A DNA stretch of 64,000 bases from Malus domestica (taxonomy: Eukaryota; Streptophyta; Magnoliopsida; Rosales; Rosaceae): assembly GCF_042453785.1 (NCBI RefSeq), contig NC_091674.1:22355001-22419000 (forward strand), in the 5' to 3' direction. The notes beneath the pieces were generated by a model that had not been told where the DNA came from, searched no databases, and saw only the letters and a list, made by a program, of their open reading frames with translations. Below, piece by piece: positions 22,969 through 34,254 of the stretch. How positions within the stretch are numbered: position 1 is the first letter of the stretch; the number at the start of each line of letters is the position of its first letter. The translations under genes were made by a program, and so were the position numbers.

Positions 22969-24442
22969 ATTGTTGATGCACAAAATCAGTGAGGACTTTG
23001 GTATAACAGAAAGTATTAAGTTTGTGATCTTCGCTAGATTGTTCTGGTCATTAGTGTGGATAAATATGTAAATGGATAGAGACAGGAAAGCAAACACAAG
23101 ATGTACGTGGTTCACCCAGATTGGCTACGTCTACGGAGTAGAGGAGTTCTCATTAATTGTGAAGGGTTTACACAAGTACTTAGGTTCAAGCTCTCCTTTA
23201 GTGAGTACAAGTGAATGATTTAGTACAAATGACATAGGTTCAAGCTCTCGTCTTCACTTGCCTTATCTGTCTCATAGATAGATGTGGCATCTTCTCTGGA
23301 AGTACTCTTCCTCCATCCAGGGGTGATATCTTTAACTGGTGGAGATGCACAAGGTAATGTATCAATTTCACTTGCTACTTGTAGTTTCAGGCTTGGTCAA
23401 GCGCGATACAAACCATGTAGTAGGAGTCCCCTAAGTCGTCGAGCTAGGGGATCTGCTGAAAGATGCGACAGACAAGGTAAGCAATCAGAGCTCCAAGCAA
23501 TCAGTCCCAGATCAGAAGTTTGATTTCGAGTTCCAGCTGATTGTTCTCATTCTCCCTATCTTGCAGGCAGCATGGAGGATAAAAAGAAGAAAATGAGAAT
23601 AGATGATATGAGATACTTTTGCTTTTGAAGAAGTAACTTTCCACAGGCTTATTCTTGAACTGGGTTGGAGGATTTTCTGGTTTCCTCCAGAGTATAAAGC
23701 CGACTGAAGAATTTGAGGGTCAAAACAAGTCCATCAAATCTAGAATACGTTCGACCCTACTGATATGAGATACTTTTACTGTTGACAAAGTAGTGGATGT
23801 ATCGACACATGTTCTGTTATGCTTGTCTCCACATGCTTCCTTGTATCCTTCTCACTTTCCCTATCGTTCCTCAGGCAGATGTGGTATCTTCTCGGGAAGC
23901 ATAAGATGTTGAAGATGAGTACTCGAGGGCAATGCCAGGTAAGTAATCAGGTAAGGGGTTCCAGGCAGTCAGTTCCTGACTAGAAGCTTGATTCCAAGTG
24001 CTGACTAATTGCTCTCTTTCTCCTTGTCTTGCAGTTAAGAACAAGGCCAAAGGAAAAGACAGGGAAAAAGCATGATATGGGATACTCTTGCTTTTAACCC
24101 TGATGATATGAGATATTCTTGCTCTGGTGTAGCTTGTTTGCAGAGGGATTATCGGGGGGAAAGAAAGCTGAGTATTTCGAGAGGCTTCGTTGGGAGTGCC
24201 CTCTCAGATATGAGGAAGGGTTGAGCATTTTTGCAGATCTGCCTGTCCGTTGAGGATGGAGGTCGACATATATAGGAGTTTCCCTAACAACAAGTAGTAA
24301 TGCTATTCCTTTACCCTGCTTGGTCATAGCACGGTAGTGGGAGCTGCCAGCTTCACGTGTGTCAGAGCACTTTGAAAAAGTGGTCTGTGGTATCTGAAAA
24401 GTTGATGTTGCATGTGAAGATTACAGACAAGCTTTATCCAAG

Positions 24443-24702
24443 GAGATCTGGCTCTTGAAGTTGAGAAAGCGGTGCCTCTTCGGTTTTCGAACAAGCAATC
24501 TTATCGGGGATCTGGCTCTCGAGATTCGGAGAACGGTGCCTCTTCGATTTTTGAGAGAGCAATCTTGCTGGGAGTCTGACTCTCGAGATTCAGAGAGCGG
24601 TGTCTCTTCGATTTTTGAGAAAGTAATCATGTTGGGAGTCTGGCTCTCGAGATTCGGAGGACGGTGCCTCTTCGATTTTGGAGCAAGCAATCTTGTTGGG
24701 AG
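24443..24702 (+). repeat. 64-bp tandem repeat, four copies
   Basis: The motif (a/g)tctggctctcgagattc recurs at 24447, 24511, 24574 and 24638, each followed by ggtgcctcttcgatttt; spacing is 63-64 bp. Confidence 0.85.
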
Positions 24703-25143
24703 TGTTTTCTCGAATGTGAGTAAAGGTTGGGCATGTTTGCTAGTCTACCTTGCCACGGAGCACAGAGGTTGACACATAGGGACTTTCCAATTATCCAGCA
24801 GTGGTGCTGTTCCTTTACCCTTGTGGGTAATAATATGGTAGCTAGACCTTCAAAATTTATGTGTTTAAACTTTGTTAGTGCTGTTTCTTTGCTATTCTTT
24901 TACCCTTCTTGGTCATAGTGATGTAGTGGAAGCTGCAAGCTTCACGTGTCTAAACTTTGTCAGAGATCTTTGGCAAAGTTATCTGTGGTACCCATGAGCT
25001 GATGGTGCATGTGGAAAGTGGATGATTGAATAGTAAGATTCACGTGCTTTCTACTTCACCAGAAATCTTCAACAGAATGCCCGTAATTTCAGCAAAGCTG
25101 AGTGTGCATATGACAGGTGATGACAAGGCTGAGAAAAGCAGGT

Positions 25144-25365
25144 GCCTCTTCGATTTCTGATATCGGCCCTCGTGGTCTCTAAGCAGCCTAGCTTTTAAGA
25201 AAGCAAGCGCCTCTTCGATTTTTAAGATCGGCCTTCGTGGTCTTTAAGCAGCCTAGCTTTTGAGAAAGCAAACGCCTCTTCGATTTATGAGATTGGCCCT
25301 CGTGGTCTCTGAGCAGCCCAGCTTTTGAGAAAGCAAACGCCTCTTCGATTTCTGGGCAGGCGCTT
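25144..25365 (+). repeat. 65-bp tandem repeat, four copies
   Basis: The motif gcctcttcgattt occurs at 25144, 25209, 25274 and 25339, followed by 'ggccctcgtggtctctaagc'-type sequence. It shares the gcctcttcgatttt core with the 64-bp array 440 bp upstream, so the two arrays are related. Confidence 0.85.
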
Positions 25366-25511
25366 CTTCGATTTCTGAAGCTCCATCGAGTGCAGATTTT
25401 TATAGAGGCTAGCATTAAGTTCCAAAGCACACTTGAATCTTCACCAGTAAAAGCTCCCTTCTTGCACTTTTAAGATCTTGATTTGTCCGACCTTTTCTCC
25501 CTTCAACACCT

Positions 25512-26192
25512 TTGAAAATGTCTGGCCCATCCGACCGTCGTTTTGACTTGAACCTTATTGAAGAGGTAGCCACGCCTTCTCTAGACAACATATGGCGCCC
25601 ATCCTTCTTATCCCCTACTGTTCCTCTTACCGTTGGGGATTCCGTGATGAAGAATGATATGACTGCGGCGGTGGTGGCCAGGAACCTTCTCACTCCTAAA
25701 GATAACAGACTACTTTCCAAACGGTCTGATGAGTTAGCTGTTAAGGATTCTCTGGCTCTAAGTGTTCAGTGTGCAAGTTCTGTGTCTAATATGGCCCAAC
25801 GCCTATTTGCTCGAACCCGCCAAGTTGAATCATTAGCGGCTGAAGTGATGAGTCTCAAACAGGATATTAGAGGGCTCAAGCATGAGAATAAACAGTTGCA
25901 CCGGCTCGTACATGACTATGCTACAAACATGAAGAGGAAGCTTGACTAGATGAAGGAATCTGATGGTTAGGTTTTACTTGATCATCAACGGTTTGTGGGT
26001 TTGTTCCAAAGGCATTTATTGCCTTCATCTTCTGGGGCTGTACCGCGTAATGAAGCTCCAAATGATCAACCTCCGATGCCTCCTCCTTCTAGGGTTCTGT
26101 CCAGTACTAAGGCTCCGAATGATCCCCCTCCGGTGCCTTCTCTTTCTGGGGCTCTACAGACTGCTGAGACTTCTCTTAAGCAACCTTTGTGA
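25512..26192 (+). pseudogene. Repeat-encoded coiled-coil protein frame with two TAG stops
   Basis: From ATG at 25518 (MSGPSDRRFDLNL) the frame is open for 143 residues, then meets TAG at 25947-25949 and TAG at 25968-25970, and then continues in the same frame to 26192. The middle part (ARTRQVESLAAEVMSLKQ...) is a clear coiled coil with a KHENKQLHRLVHDY segment; the tail is Pro-rich (PNDPPPVPSLSG). Both stops differ by one C-to-T change from CAG. I do not recognise a named family; the surroundings point to a transposable-element gene. Confidence 0.55.
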
Positions 26193-26299
26193 AGGCTCCC
26201 TCTTGTTTGTTTATTTTGACTCATGTATATGTACATATTTGTAACTTATCGGAGATATCAATAAATAAGCTTTGCTTCATTTCAACGTATTGTGTTAAA

Positions 26300-26632
26300 T
26301 ACACCAAAGCCTTCTTCACTGAGTGAGGTCGGCTATATGAATCTTAGAACGCCATTGTGCTCGGTCCTGTGTCATGTCCTCCGTTAGATCCAAATACTCT
26401 AAGTCTTTTCTTAGAGTCTCTTCCAAAGTTTTCCTAGGTCTTCCTCTACCCCTTCGGCCCTGAACCTATGTCCCCTAGTCGCATCTTCTAACCTGAGTGT
26501 CAGTAGGCCTTCTTTGCACATGTCCAAACCACCGTAACCGATTTTCTCTCAATTTTCCTACAATTTCGGCTACTCCTACTTTACCTCGGATATCCTCATT
26601 CCTAATCTTATCCTTTCTCGTGAATAAAGTAT
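26300..26632 (-). mobile_element. RTE-type LINE fragment 2
   Basis: A second 3' piece of the same LINE family (compare 22237-22480), minus strand, with [34 protein letters not shown] and the 3' non-coding part. It abuts the methyltransferase exon at 26632/26633, right after codon ...SKYFI. It has no (AAC)n tail. Confidence 0.8.
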
Positions 26633-26946
26633 TTGGAGACAGGTGCCAACCCATAAACCCTAATAACCTTCCCATTAGCTTGGATTGTTGAGCAAGTGAG
26701 AATAGAGTAAGCAGAAAGAAGGCAAAGCATGCGATCAAGAACTGAAGAGGCATTCGGATTGTGGAGAGATCGAAGCTGAGACGCTATTTGGGAAGGCGAA
26801 AGCAGGGCTCCGGCGCCAGCTCTGTGGATAATGTCAAGTACACCAAGCTCTATGGCTGCTTTAAGCACCATAGGCAATACTGATACGTTTGCCAACTGCG
26901 AAGCATATTGGGAGTCAGCTTCCTCTTCTCCATTAATTGTGGACAT

Positions 26947-27749
26947 TTTTAGCTGTTTTTTCCTTGTCTTGGAGTTTTGTTTTTTTTTTTTTTTGGAATG
27001 CTCGTTTATGTTGTTGTGAAATGTTATATAGGCATGAGAGGTGAAAAGGGTTTTCAAATTCATCACGATTCCGAATTTGTTTGGTTGCTAGATGAAGAAA
27101 TTGTGCATGAGACTAATCTGTTTTCGTGTAACTTCTGTTTTGGGGGCTTGACTGCACCATTTTATATTTAAAGTTGGTCTTGTTCTAGAAGACGAAATCA
27201 TAACATATGGCAATGCATGAGTGGATGGAGTAAGGAACTCCTCAAGTTATGGCATTAGGAGTAGGATTCTCTCCTCTCCTAGTTTCCCTTCTCTTCTCTC
27301 CTCTTTGAACGGCTATGATTAAGTCACGTCAATGTTTTGTGTTAGTTTTTTAATAGCCAGAAGAAGACAAAAAACAATATGTGAGAGGAGGGAGAGGGAA
27401 TATGATGGAAATAAGAGGAGAGAAAATTCTATTTCATGACATTAAGCCAAGTACTGTAAAATTCTCAAATAACTTTATTACTGCAGCAAATTCAAATAGA
27501 CATCAACAATATCCACATCATAGTGACACTTTATTGATTCTAATGTAAATTACATACTTTTTATTTTTGTATTTATTCTTAAACTTACAAATGAAATAAA
27601 AAATCAAAATAGTTTCAATGTCTATTTCAAATAAATAGACATACTACTGAAAATATAAGACATCTCAACACTCAAACTAAAGTGGACCATTTTTTGAGGT
27701 CATTTGTGTACTTGTCCAAAGCTAGTTACATGAAATTGCACGCACATGT
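26947..27749. other. Intergenic between methyltransferase and oxygenase, unit A
   Basis: Non-coding. 27150-27450 is homologous to 55870-56070 plus 57450-57540 in unit B; the insertions of unit B are absent here. No gene seen. Confidence 0.55.
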
Positions 27750-29397
27750 TCAAGTGAGTTTAAACAAGTCTAAGCAGCACTCAGTTGCAAGTCCTTTATT
27801 CCAGAATTTCTCATAGTACTCGGCATATGTGAAGTTCCTGTACATGGCTGGGTGGTCATAGTTGATGAGCTCCTTGGCAGGCCCAATTACTGCATCTGGT
27901 GATGGACAGTAGAAAGTTGGGATCGAGATTCTCTCTGAGTTACAGTTTACCACAGCCATAATTACCTGATACCAAATAAAATGGTACAAAAGTTCAAAAT
28001 CAATTCCAAATTTTACTCGTATCACAAAAGCCTTGTCACTCTACTTGGACAAGTCCCCCTTGCTAGTGATAAATGAGCTTAACTATCTCCGGAGTGATGC
28101 CATAATCTATTATTTCTAATCAGGTGAGAAAAAAGACAAAGAAATCAAGATTTCACAAAGAGGATTTTCTAGTATGCTTTAGAATTTGTATACCCCAGAT
28201 GATCTTTTGGCCATTGAATCCTTGGTCAACAATCCAATAACCAAAAATCAATTAAGATAGAATACAATGAAGCATAGTAGTATTAGTTTTTATTCATAAG
28301 ATCCTTTATTCATGATTCATTAACCAATATCTAATGAAGAGATTTTGTTTGATCAGATACACCAAAACATAATAAATTTAGGATATAGTATTTACCTGCA
28401 TCATATCACCAATGTTGACAATGAAAGTGTTGGGAATAGGGTTGACAGCAACCCACTTGCCATTTCTAAGGACCTGCAATCCAGGCACTTCATCTTGGAG
28501 AAGGACAGTGATTAGGTTGGCATCAGTATGTCCAGGCAATCCATAAGTCAACTCCGGCTGTGGACAAGGTGGATAGTAATTCAAAGCCATATGCTGCCCT
28601 TGCTTCCCCAATGCCTTAACAATACAGTTCTTTTCCAAGCCCAAACTCTCTGATATGGCCTCAAGCAATCTCAGCACCAATCCTCTCACATTTGTGCAGT
28701 ACTCACCCACTTGCTCCCTGTGAACAAAGTGCAGCTCATTCAGTTGTGACTTAGATGTAATTAATTAGAAACAAATGACTCGTCTACGACTATATCCAAA
28801 GTTTGACAAGATGAGCATTTGTTTAGCAACATAAGCGTGATAAAAAAACGTAGTTGAGATGATGACAAAAAGGTGCCCTTATTTAACTAAACTGATAAAT
28901 TCAATTGGATAATATTTTCTTGTTAGACTGTGTATGTGTGCTCATATTCACATCTTAACAATATAATAGTCTAGTTAGAAAACGTTGGTTTGAATATTTA
29001 AGTACTAGCATAAGATGATGAAAAAGAAGGCATCCTTATTTACCTGAACAATGGGGGATTGTTAGGCCATTCTTGGACATAGTCTTGAAGAGGGTAGCAA
29101 TGGAGCCTAAGGAAGTCCCTCCAGTTGGAAAGTTTTTCAGTCCTGACGTTGAAACTGGTGGAGAGCCTAGTTGTTTTAGAAGGGTCATCTGAGTACATCT
29201 TCAACCTCTCGCTCTCTGGTAATTGGAAAAACTCTCTTGCTATATTCAACATGTTTTTGATCATTATCTCTGGAACTCCATGGTTTTTCACCTGATATAA
29301 AAAGGTTGGTGCAAAATTTAGTCATAATATGTAGTAGTACCTATATTCATACTAAACATGTAATTAAGTATAAAGTACATGTAATTAATAAAGAAAT

Positions 29398-29453
<56 letters not shown>

Positions 29454-29782
29454 CGAAGGCACTTGTCAATAAGGTATGCAGAGGGAGAAAAGAGGTGTGT
29501 CGACATCATTTCCCAAAATAAATGTATATATATATGTGTGTGTGTTTTAATTGTTACCTGAAAGAAACCATCAGTCTGGCATGCAAGACCAATCTGTTCG
29601 ATAATATCAGAGTGCGTTGGGCCATGGAGGTCCTTGAGATCAATGAGAGGAATGGAGGAGGCATCTGATACCTGAAAATCAGTGAGATTTGGACGGTCGG
29701 AGATGGGTCTGATGTAGTTTGAAGGGACTTGGTTCACACCAAACATGAGGTCTGTTAGCAGTAGGTTTGTTGTGGTGGCCAT
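27750..29782 (-). CDS. DMR6-like 2-oxoglutarate/Fe(II) dioxygenase, copy A, distal iron-ligand His deleted
   Basis: Four exons: 29558-29782, 29044-29291, 28396-28717, 27750-27965; phases agree and the frame is open for 336 residues. The N-terminus (MATTTNLLLTDLM) and SIPLIDLKDLHGP, QTDGFF, VKNHG segments match the DIOXN domain of plant 2OG oxygenases of the DMR6/DLO type, several of which hydroxylate salicylate or flavonoids. The Fe(II) pair H221 and D223 is in GHTDAN, and the 2OG-binding Arg is R277 in ERIS. The third ligand is missing: exon 4 begins VIMAVVN where copy B has VISNNRYKSVLHRAVIN, a 30-bp in-frame deletion that removes the VLH histidine. So the protein is probably inactive even though it can be translated. 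The fold name is firm, the exact substrate is not. Confidence 0.85.
29401..29450. repeat. (TA)25 microsatellite in oxygenase intron 1
   Basis: Fifty bases of alternating AT inside the first intron of copy A. Copy B has a (TG)n tract at the corresponding place. Confidence 0.95.
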
Positions 29783-29845
29783 TTTGCTTACGACTGGAGA
29801 TGGGTCCGATGTAGTTTGGATCCCTGTCCCTATTTATAGAATATG
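29783..29845 (-). promoter_or_regulatory. Core promoter of oxygenase copy A
   Basis: On the minus strand a TATA box (CTATAAATAGG) lies at about 29830-29840, only about 50 bp before the ATG. In copy B the same box is about 90 bp away; copy A has lost roughly 40 bp of leader. Confidence 0.6.
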
Positions 29846-31072
29846 AGTTGGGTTTGGCCGTTCTAGTTGTCAGATCGGCATGCCCACCACCTTCTCACTA
29901 TGGAGTGCAGACAGATTTGTCTGAGGTAAGCAAATGACGTCCTTCTGCTATGTCATTCTCTAATGCAATTTGTTAGTTTAAAGGAATATTTAATCAGATG
30001 TCATATTGGGAAGTTTTTTTTGAAATGAGATAACTTACGGCTGAAAATATTTAATTTAATTTAACATAGTTTTGTTTTATTATTTCAAAAGCTTAAGAAA
30101 AAGTTAAATAAAGCCGGAGTATGCATAGCTAGAGAAATATACTTTCTCCTCCTCTCAATTTTTCTTTCACAAGAATTGTAGTATGCATTGTGATATTTAA
30201 AACTGTAACAAGTTAATAATTTAATTACATAATTTTTGTATTTTGAAAGTAGAGAAATTTGAATTTAAAACGTCTATTTATTTTTTCAAAGAAAAATATC
30301 AATATAATTATTAGTTACACGTTTTCTTATATAATGAACCTAGAATTCATTCAAATTTTTAGCTGAATGAATATCCATACATCAATAATATTGGGCAGGT
30401 GTACAGAATTGACAGGAGAAACGAAGAACAAAAATCAGAAAAATGAGTAGTTTGGCTGATACGCATGTCGATGTGTTGGCAACACCACCGGTGAGTTATC
30501 CAATGCACCACGGGGAGATGGAAAATGGTAAACGAGTTAGGCAACTAGGCAAGAAAATAATTGGGCTGCCCCACACTTAGTCTTAGTCGGAAGCAAATTA
30601 GAAGTTTATCAGCTCTGTCGGCAGGTAATATGAAATAAAGTCAAATATTTTATTTTCAATGATGTAATCAAAGTAGCATCACAATATCGTCATTCCCTAC
30701 GATCTCCATGATGTAACCCTCGTCTGCATCCGAGCCAAAATAAAAACAAGGACAAAGAAAAGAGACTGAAAAAATCAGAGGCTACCAGTGTTCCAACGAT
30801 TTAATATTAAAAAAAAAAAAAAAGGTCAACCGGTCACCCAAACTTGTGACATGTTCATCACAAGTGTAAATCTCTCTCTGCGGTTTCTTTGTCCTCCCTC
30901 ACTCTCCTCCAACTCCATAGCACTATCACCAACGCATGCAAGAACCACAAACCTGATAAATTTGTGCCATTTTTCTTCTTCTTTGGGATGAAGTATGCAT
31001 TTTATAGAGTGGAACAAGGGAGCCCCCGGTGGGTATTGATCGTTATGGATGAAGAAAGGTTGAGGTTTTACT
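29846..31072. other. Intergenic, unit A
   Basis: No gene. Homologous to about 60045-60193, 60915-61713 and 62257-62470 in unit B, where two hAT-type MITEs interrupt it. A short polyA run lies at 30810. Confidence 0.55.
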
Positions 31073-31597
31073 ATTAAATTAAAGGAAATTTTATTTGAAC
31101 CCATATAACTTCTCTTTACACCAAACTTAAATTTTAAATGTGAATTATCTTTTTTTATCCTATTGTATAATTACTATCAAATACAAGGTGAAATTAATAA
31201 TAAAACTAAATTTTTTTAATAAACCCATGGTTGATTCTAAAGACAACTGAAAATCTAAGGCTCCTTCGAATTGGGGAATCAGGAATAAAGAACTTGGATT
31301 TAAGAATTTGGACAAGCATAAAACCATCCTCTCCTACTCCCCGCAACCTTAAAATCATCACTCTCTCTTCTACCAGAACAATGTCAACAAGGTTAAAACC
31401 GAGGACAAATCTCAATGGCTAGAGAAATTGCTCTTGTTGGCCTTAACCCACTTCTACCGACTTTCTAGAAGAATGAAAAATAACAATTAACATTTTCATA
31501 AAGATGAGGGGGGTAGCTTAATAAACATTACAAACTAGACAGTAATCGTTCAATATAATTTGTCTTTGTATAATTATTATTACTACTGTGCGTGTAT

Positions 31598-31760
31598 TTA
31601 TAAAGGGGTGTGATATCCACACACCCCTTTTTATTTCTCTCACACCATTTTAATTTTCGGTTATCGAATTGGATGAATTGAAGAAGATCAAATGACAGAA
31701 ATTAGCAGCGGGTGTGGGAGAAGTAAAAAGGGGTGTGTGGATAGCACACCCCTTTATAAA
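31598..31760. mobile_element. Short MITE with strong inverted repeats
   Basis: ttataaaggggtgtg at the left and cacacccctttataa at the right are perfect inverses; a second inner arm (ccacacacccctttt / aaaaggggtgtgtgg) extends the palindrome. Length about 163 bp. It sits inside the outer element 31082-34254. Confidence 0.75.
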
Positions 31761-32052
31761 ATGATTTTGAGTTATGGAGTAGAGTTTAATTATTGTGGCA
31801 ATGGGAGTGACTGAAGCGGCAATGGGATGAACAATGGGATCCAATTCAGATAAAGCACACTTTGAATGAATTGCAGAACAATGATTTAGAGTTTTTGTTT
31901 TCTAAATGGGTCTACAGATAAATTTACATATTAAATTGGGTTTGTGAGGGTAGTTAAGGTATTAAATTTGGGTTTAAAGAGATATTGATAGTTTAGTTAA
32001 TAATAATATGGGTGCAGAGAGTAAGTTGGGTGTAAAAAGAGTTACATGAGAT

Positions 32053-34232
32053 GACACACCCCGACCGAGATCAAGGCATGCTAGCCATCACGTGAGAGTG
32101 ACATAGCCAAGTGCACGGTGCAGAAGCAATAAAGATAAGAATATACGAATAATTAAAAACCAAATTACTAGAGTGCACTACTAGACGAAAGTGATAAGAG
32201 TTAGTTACAACAGTGAACACTCCTAATCAGAGCATAAAGTCTAGGTGCAGTCCAGTAGGACAAGTACTAGTTACACAGTACCAAGAATGTCTTGCTCTTA
32301 TTCAAATAGGTCAGAAATGCCAACAATCCCGAGCCACCGACATCAAGCTTACTTAAAACCTGGAGGGGCGCAAAACAGAAAATGTGAGTGGGCAAAAACA
32401 AATGTTTTACAAAATCATTTCATTCATCAATATACTAACCTCTCGCTGTAAAACATGTATAATTTTTCCCAGAATCAAAATATAAGTATAGACATAATTA
32501 GATATGAAATATATCAACTCAATTCATGCTTCACATAATCATATTCATATGTATGCCATGCCAAAATATAACAAGGTAAACAATCTAGGTAAGAATGATT
32601 TCGTAGAAATATGATATGCTAGCCGGAACCCCTGAGGTGGTCTGTACGGCTGAATTCATGGCTCAAAAGTCAATCTAGCCGGAGTCACTACAATGACCTA
32701 TATGGCAATATACTGCACATAAGTCGGAACCACTAAGAAGGGTCTGTACGACAAGATTTGGTGTAATATAATTATGCTCAATTTTACTCTCTCATAATAG
32801 TCGGGTGATAAATCGCTAGTCACCTAAGAGTCGGAACCATAAATAAGGTCTGTATGACAAGACTGTGTACTTAAGTTGGATCCAATATGAGCATATGGTG
32901 TGAGAGGTGACGTACATAAACAAGCCTGTACTTCTCATCTTTGGCTAAATCACAATCACCCTAGGTGCAGTTTTATGAGCTCAACATTATTTAATCACAT
33001 ATCACATCATCGATGATTCGCATAACCAAACATAATTTACCTGAACTTACCTGTGCCTCCACAGCACCACATATATGTATATTGAAAACAAAAGCCCACT
33101 CACTGATATGTCGAAGGGTCGTAGCCCCCGAGTCGCCCGTGGATACGCTCGTCCTTGGGATAAGCCTCACCTATATGCGAATTAACTATAAAAATGTTAT
33201 TTTTAAAGCACATAGGCAATACTAGCTAATAACTTCTCATACATTGCTCAAAATAGGTATATGAATATACCACAGTTATCTACACAACCTCAGAATCATC
33301 CCCATATTTTTAGAAATATTTTTGGACCTCCCACGCGCCGGCAAGGGCACGGCAAAACGCGCCCCCACGCGCGGTCCAAACCTAACGGATTCCCTAACCA
33401 CCATTAGGGAATATTTCGTTAAACCTAACAGATTCCGTTACATTTGACTGACGGTGTCAGCATATTCCATCCAAACTGACTGAGTATGTCGTTATCTTCT
33501 CCAGCGAGTCGCAGGTCGCCGGAAAACTAGGTAAAACTTTAAATCCACTATTCTCACTCGTTTCTTAACCATTTTTCATAAAATTGGTACCAAAATGAAG
33601 CTAGGGACATCTACAATCACGTTATAATAGTTTTAAGCCTAAAAACTGCTACATTTTCTTAGGAAAAGCTCGATAGATCAGCTTACCTAGAGTAGCCTCG
33701 ATCTCAGCCCCTTGACGTCCAATTCCTTCCAACGAAGTACCCCGAGACTTGTGAGAACCTCCTTAAGCCTCATATGACCTTATAATTCCCTAAAACACAA
33801 GGTTTTATGTGTGCATGAATAGTGCACAAAATCGGGGTTAGGTTTTCTCAAGTTTTTCTCGATTTCAAGTCTTAAGAATGGTATAGATGTACTCAGGGAC
33901 TTACAAGGGACAAGAATCTCACCTTTAGAACGTCGATCTGTGCATGATTGTGAGCTTTGTTGCTTGTCCGTATGTGAGGGAAACAGAGAGAGTTCGAGAG
34001 ATAAGAAAGAGAGGGTACGGGAATGAGAGAGAGAAAAAGGGTATGGATGTGTGTAGTCCAAACATGCACACCAATCACAATTGTTTAATCTTTTAGTTCT
34101 AATTGGGTCCAATTAGTTAGGAATAGAACCAATTGACCCAATTTCTTAATCCAAAACACAACACACATCCAACGCTCAAGGGTAAATTCGTCTTTTCACA
34201 ACCACGATAATTAATCCTTGGGACGGGCTGTG
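32053..34232. mobile_element. 2.2 kb non-coding element with 9-bp target duplication
   Basis: ACATGAGAT occurs at 32044-32052 and again at 34233-34241. The element starts GACACACCCCGACC and ends GGACGGGCTGTG, weakly inverted. It landed inside the right terminal inverted repeat of the outer element. Related sequences are at 1-1142 and 53551-55395. No long frame; the CT/GA-rich frames at 33780-34112 are low-complexity. Confidence 0.65.
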
Positions 34233-34254
34233 ACATGAGATCAAATAAAATTTC

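Larger units (their letters stand above)
22969..26299 (+). mobile_element. Unclassified repeat element with coiled-coil ORF, between two LINE fragments
   Basis: About 3.3 kb with no counterpart in copy B. It contains a spliced-looking plus-strand region, two short tandem arrays (24443-24702 and 25144-25365), a degraded protein frame (25512-26192) and a polyadenylation-like end (aataaataagctttgc at about 26260). No terminal repeats or reverse transcriptase are visible, so the class is open (non-autonomous retroelement is my guess). Confidence 0.5.
21029..26946 (-). pseudogene. COMT-like O-methyltransferase, copy A (broken)
   Basis: A SAM-dependent class of plant small-molecule O-methyltransferase (caffeic acid OMT family). 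Start ATG is at 26944-26946 (MSTINGEEEADSQY). Exon 1 runs to about 26633 and carries the dimerisation domain (KAAIELGVLDIIHRAG). Exon 2 is 21709-22016, with the SAM-binding motif LVDVGGGDGTI and NYDLPSVV. Exon 3 is 21548-21612 ([10 protein letters not shown]). Exon 4 starts at 21331 with the catalytic His in WILHGWDDD. Two lesions are visible. About 117 bp, covering the end of exon 1 and its splice donor, are replaced by a 4.4 kb block of retroelements (22180-26632). In exon 4 the expected CGA is TGA at 21083-21085, 18 codons before the ancestral stop at 21029-21031. Copy B keeps CGA there. The substrate is unknown. Confidence 0.88.
31082..34254. mobile_element. Outer TIR element of a nested insertion, specific to unit A
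   Basis: Unit B reads straight through this place (tactattaaattaattgg at 62470). In unit A the two sides are separated by 3.2 kb. The left end (ggaaattttatttgaaccca) and the right end (caaataaaatttccc) are inverted over about 45 bp. Flanks attaaatta and ttaaaatta suggest a 9-bp duplication. About 0.98 kb remain after subtracting the inner 2.18 kb element. Confidence 0.65.
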
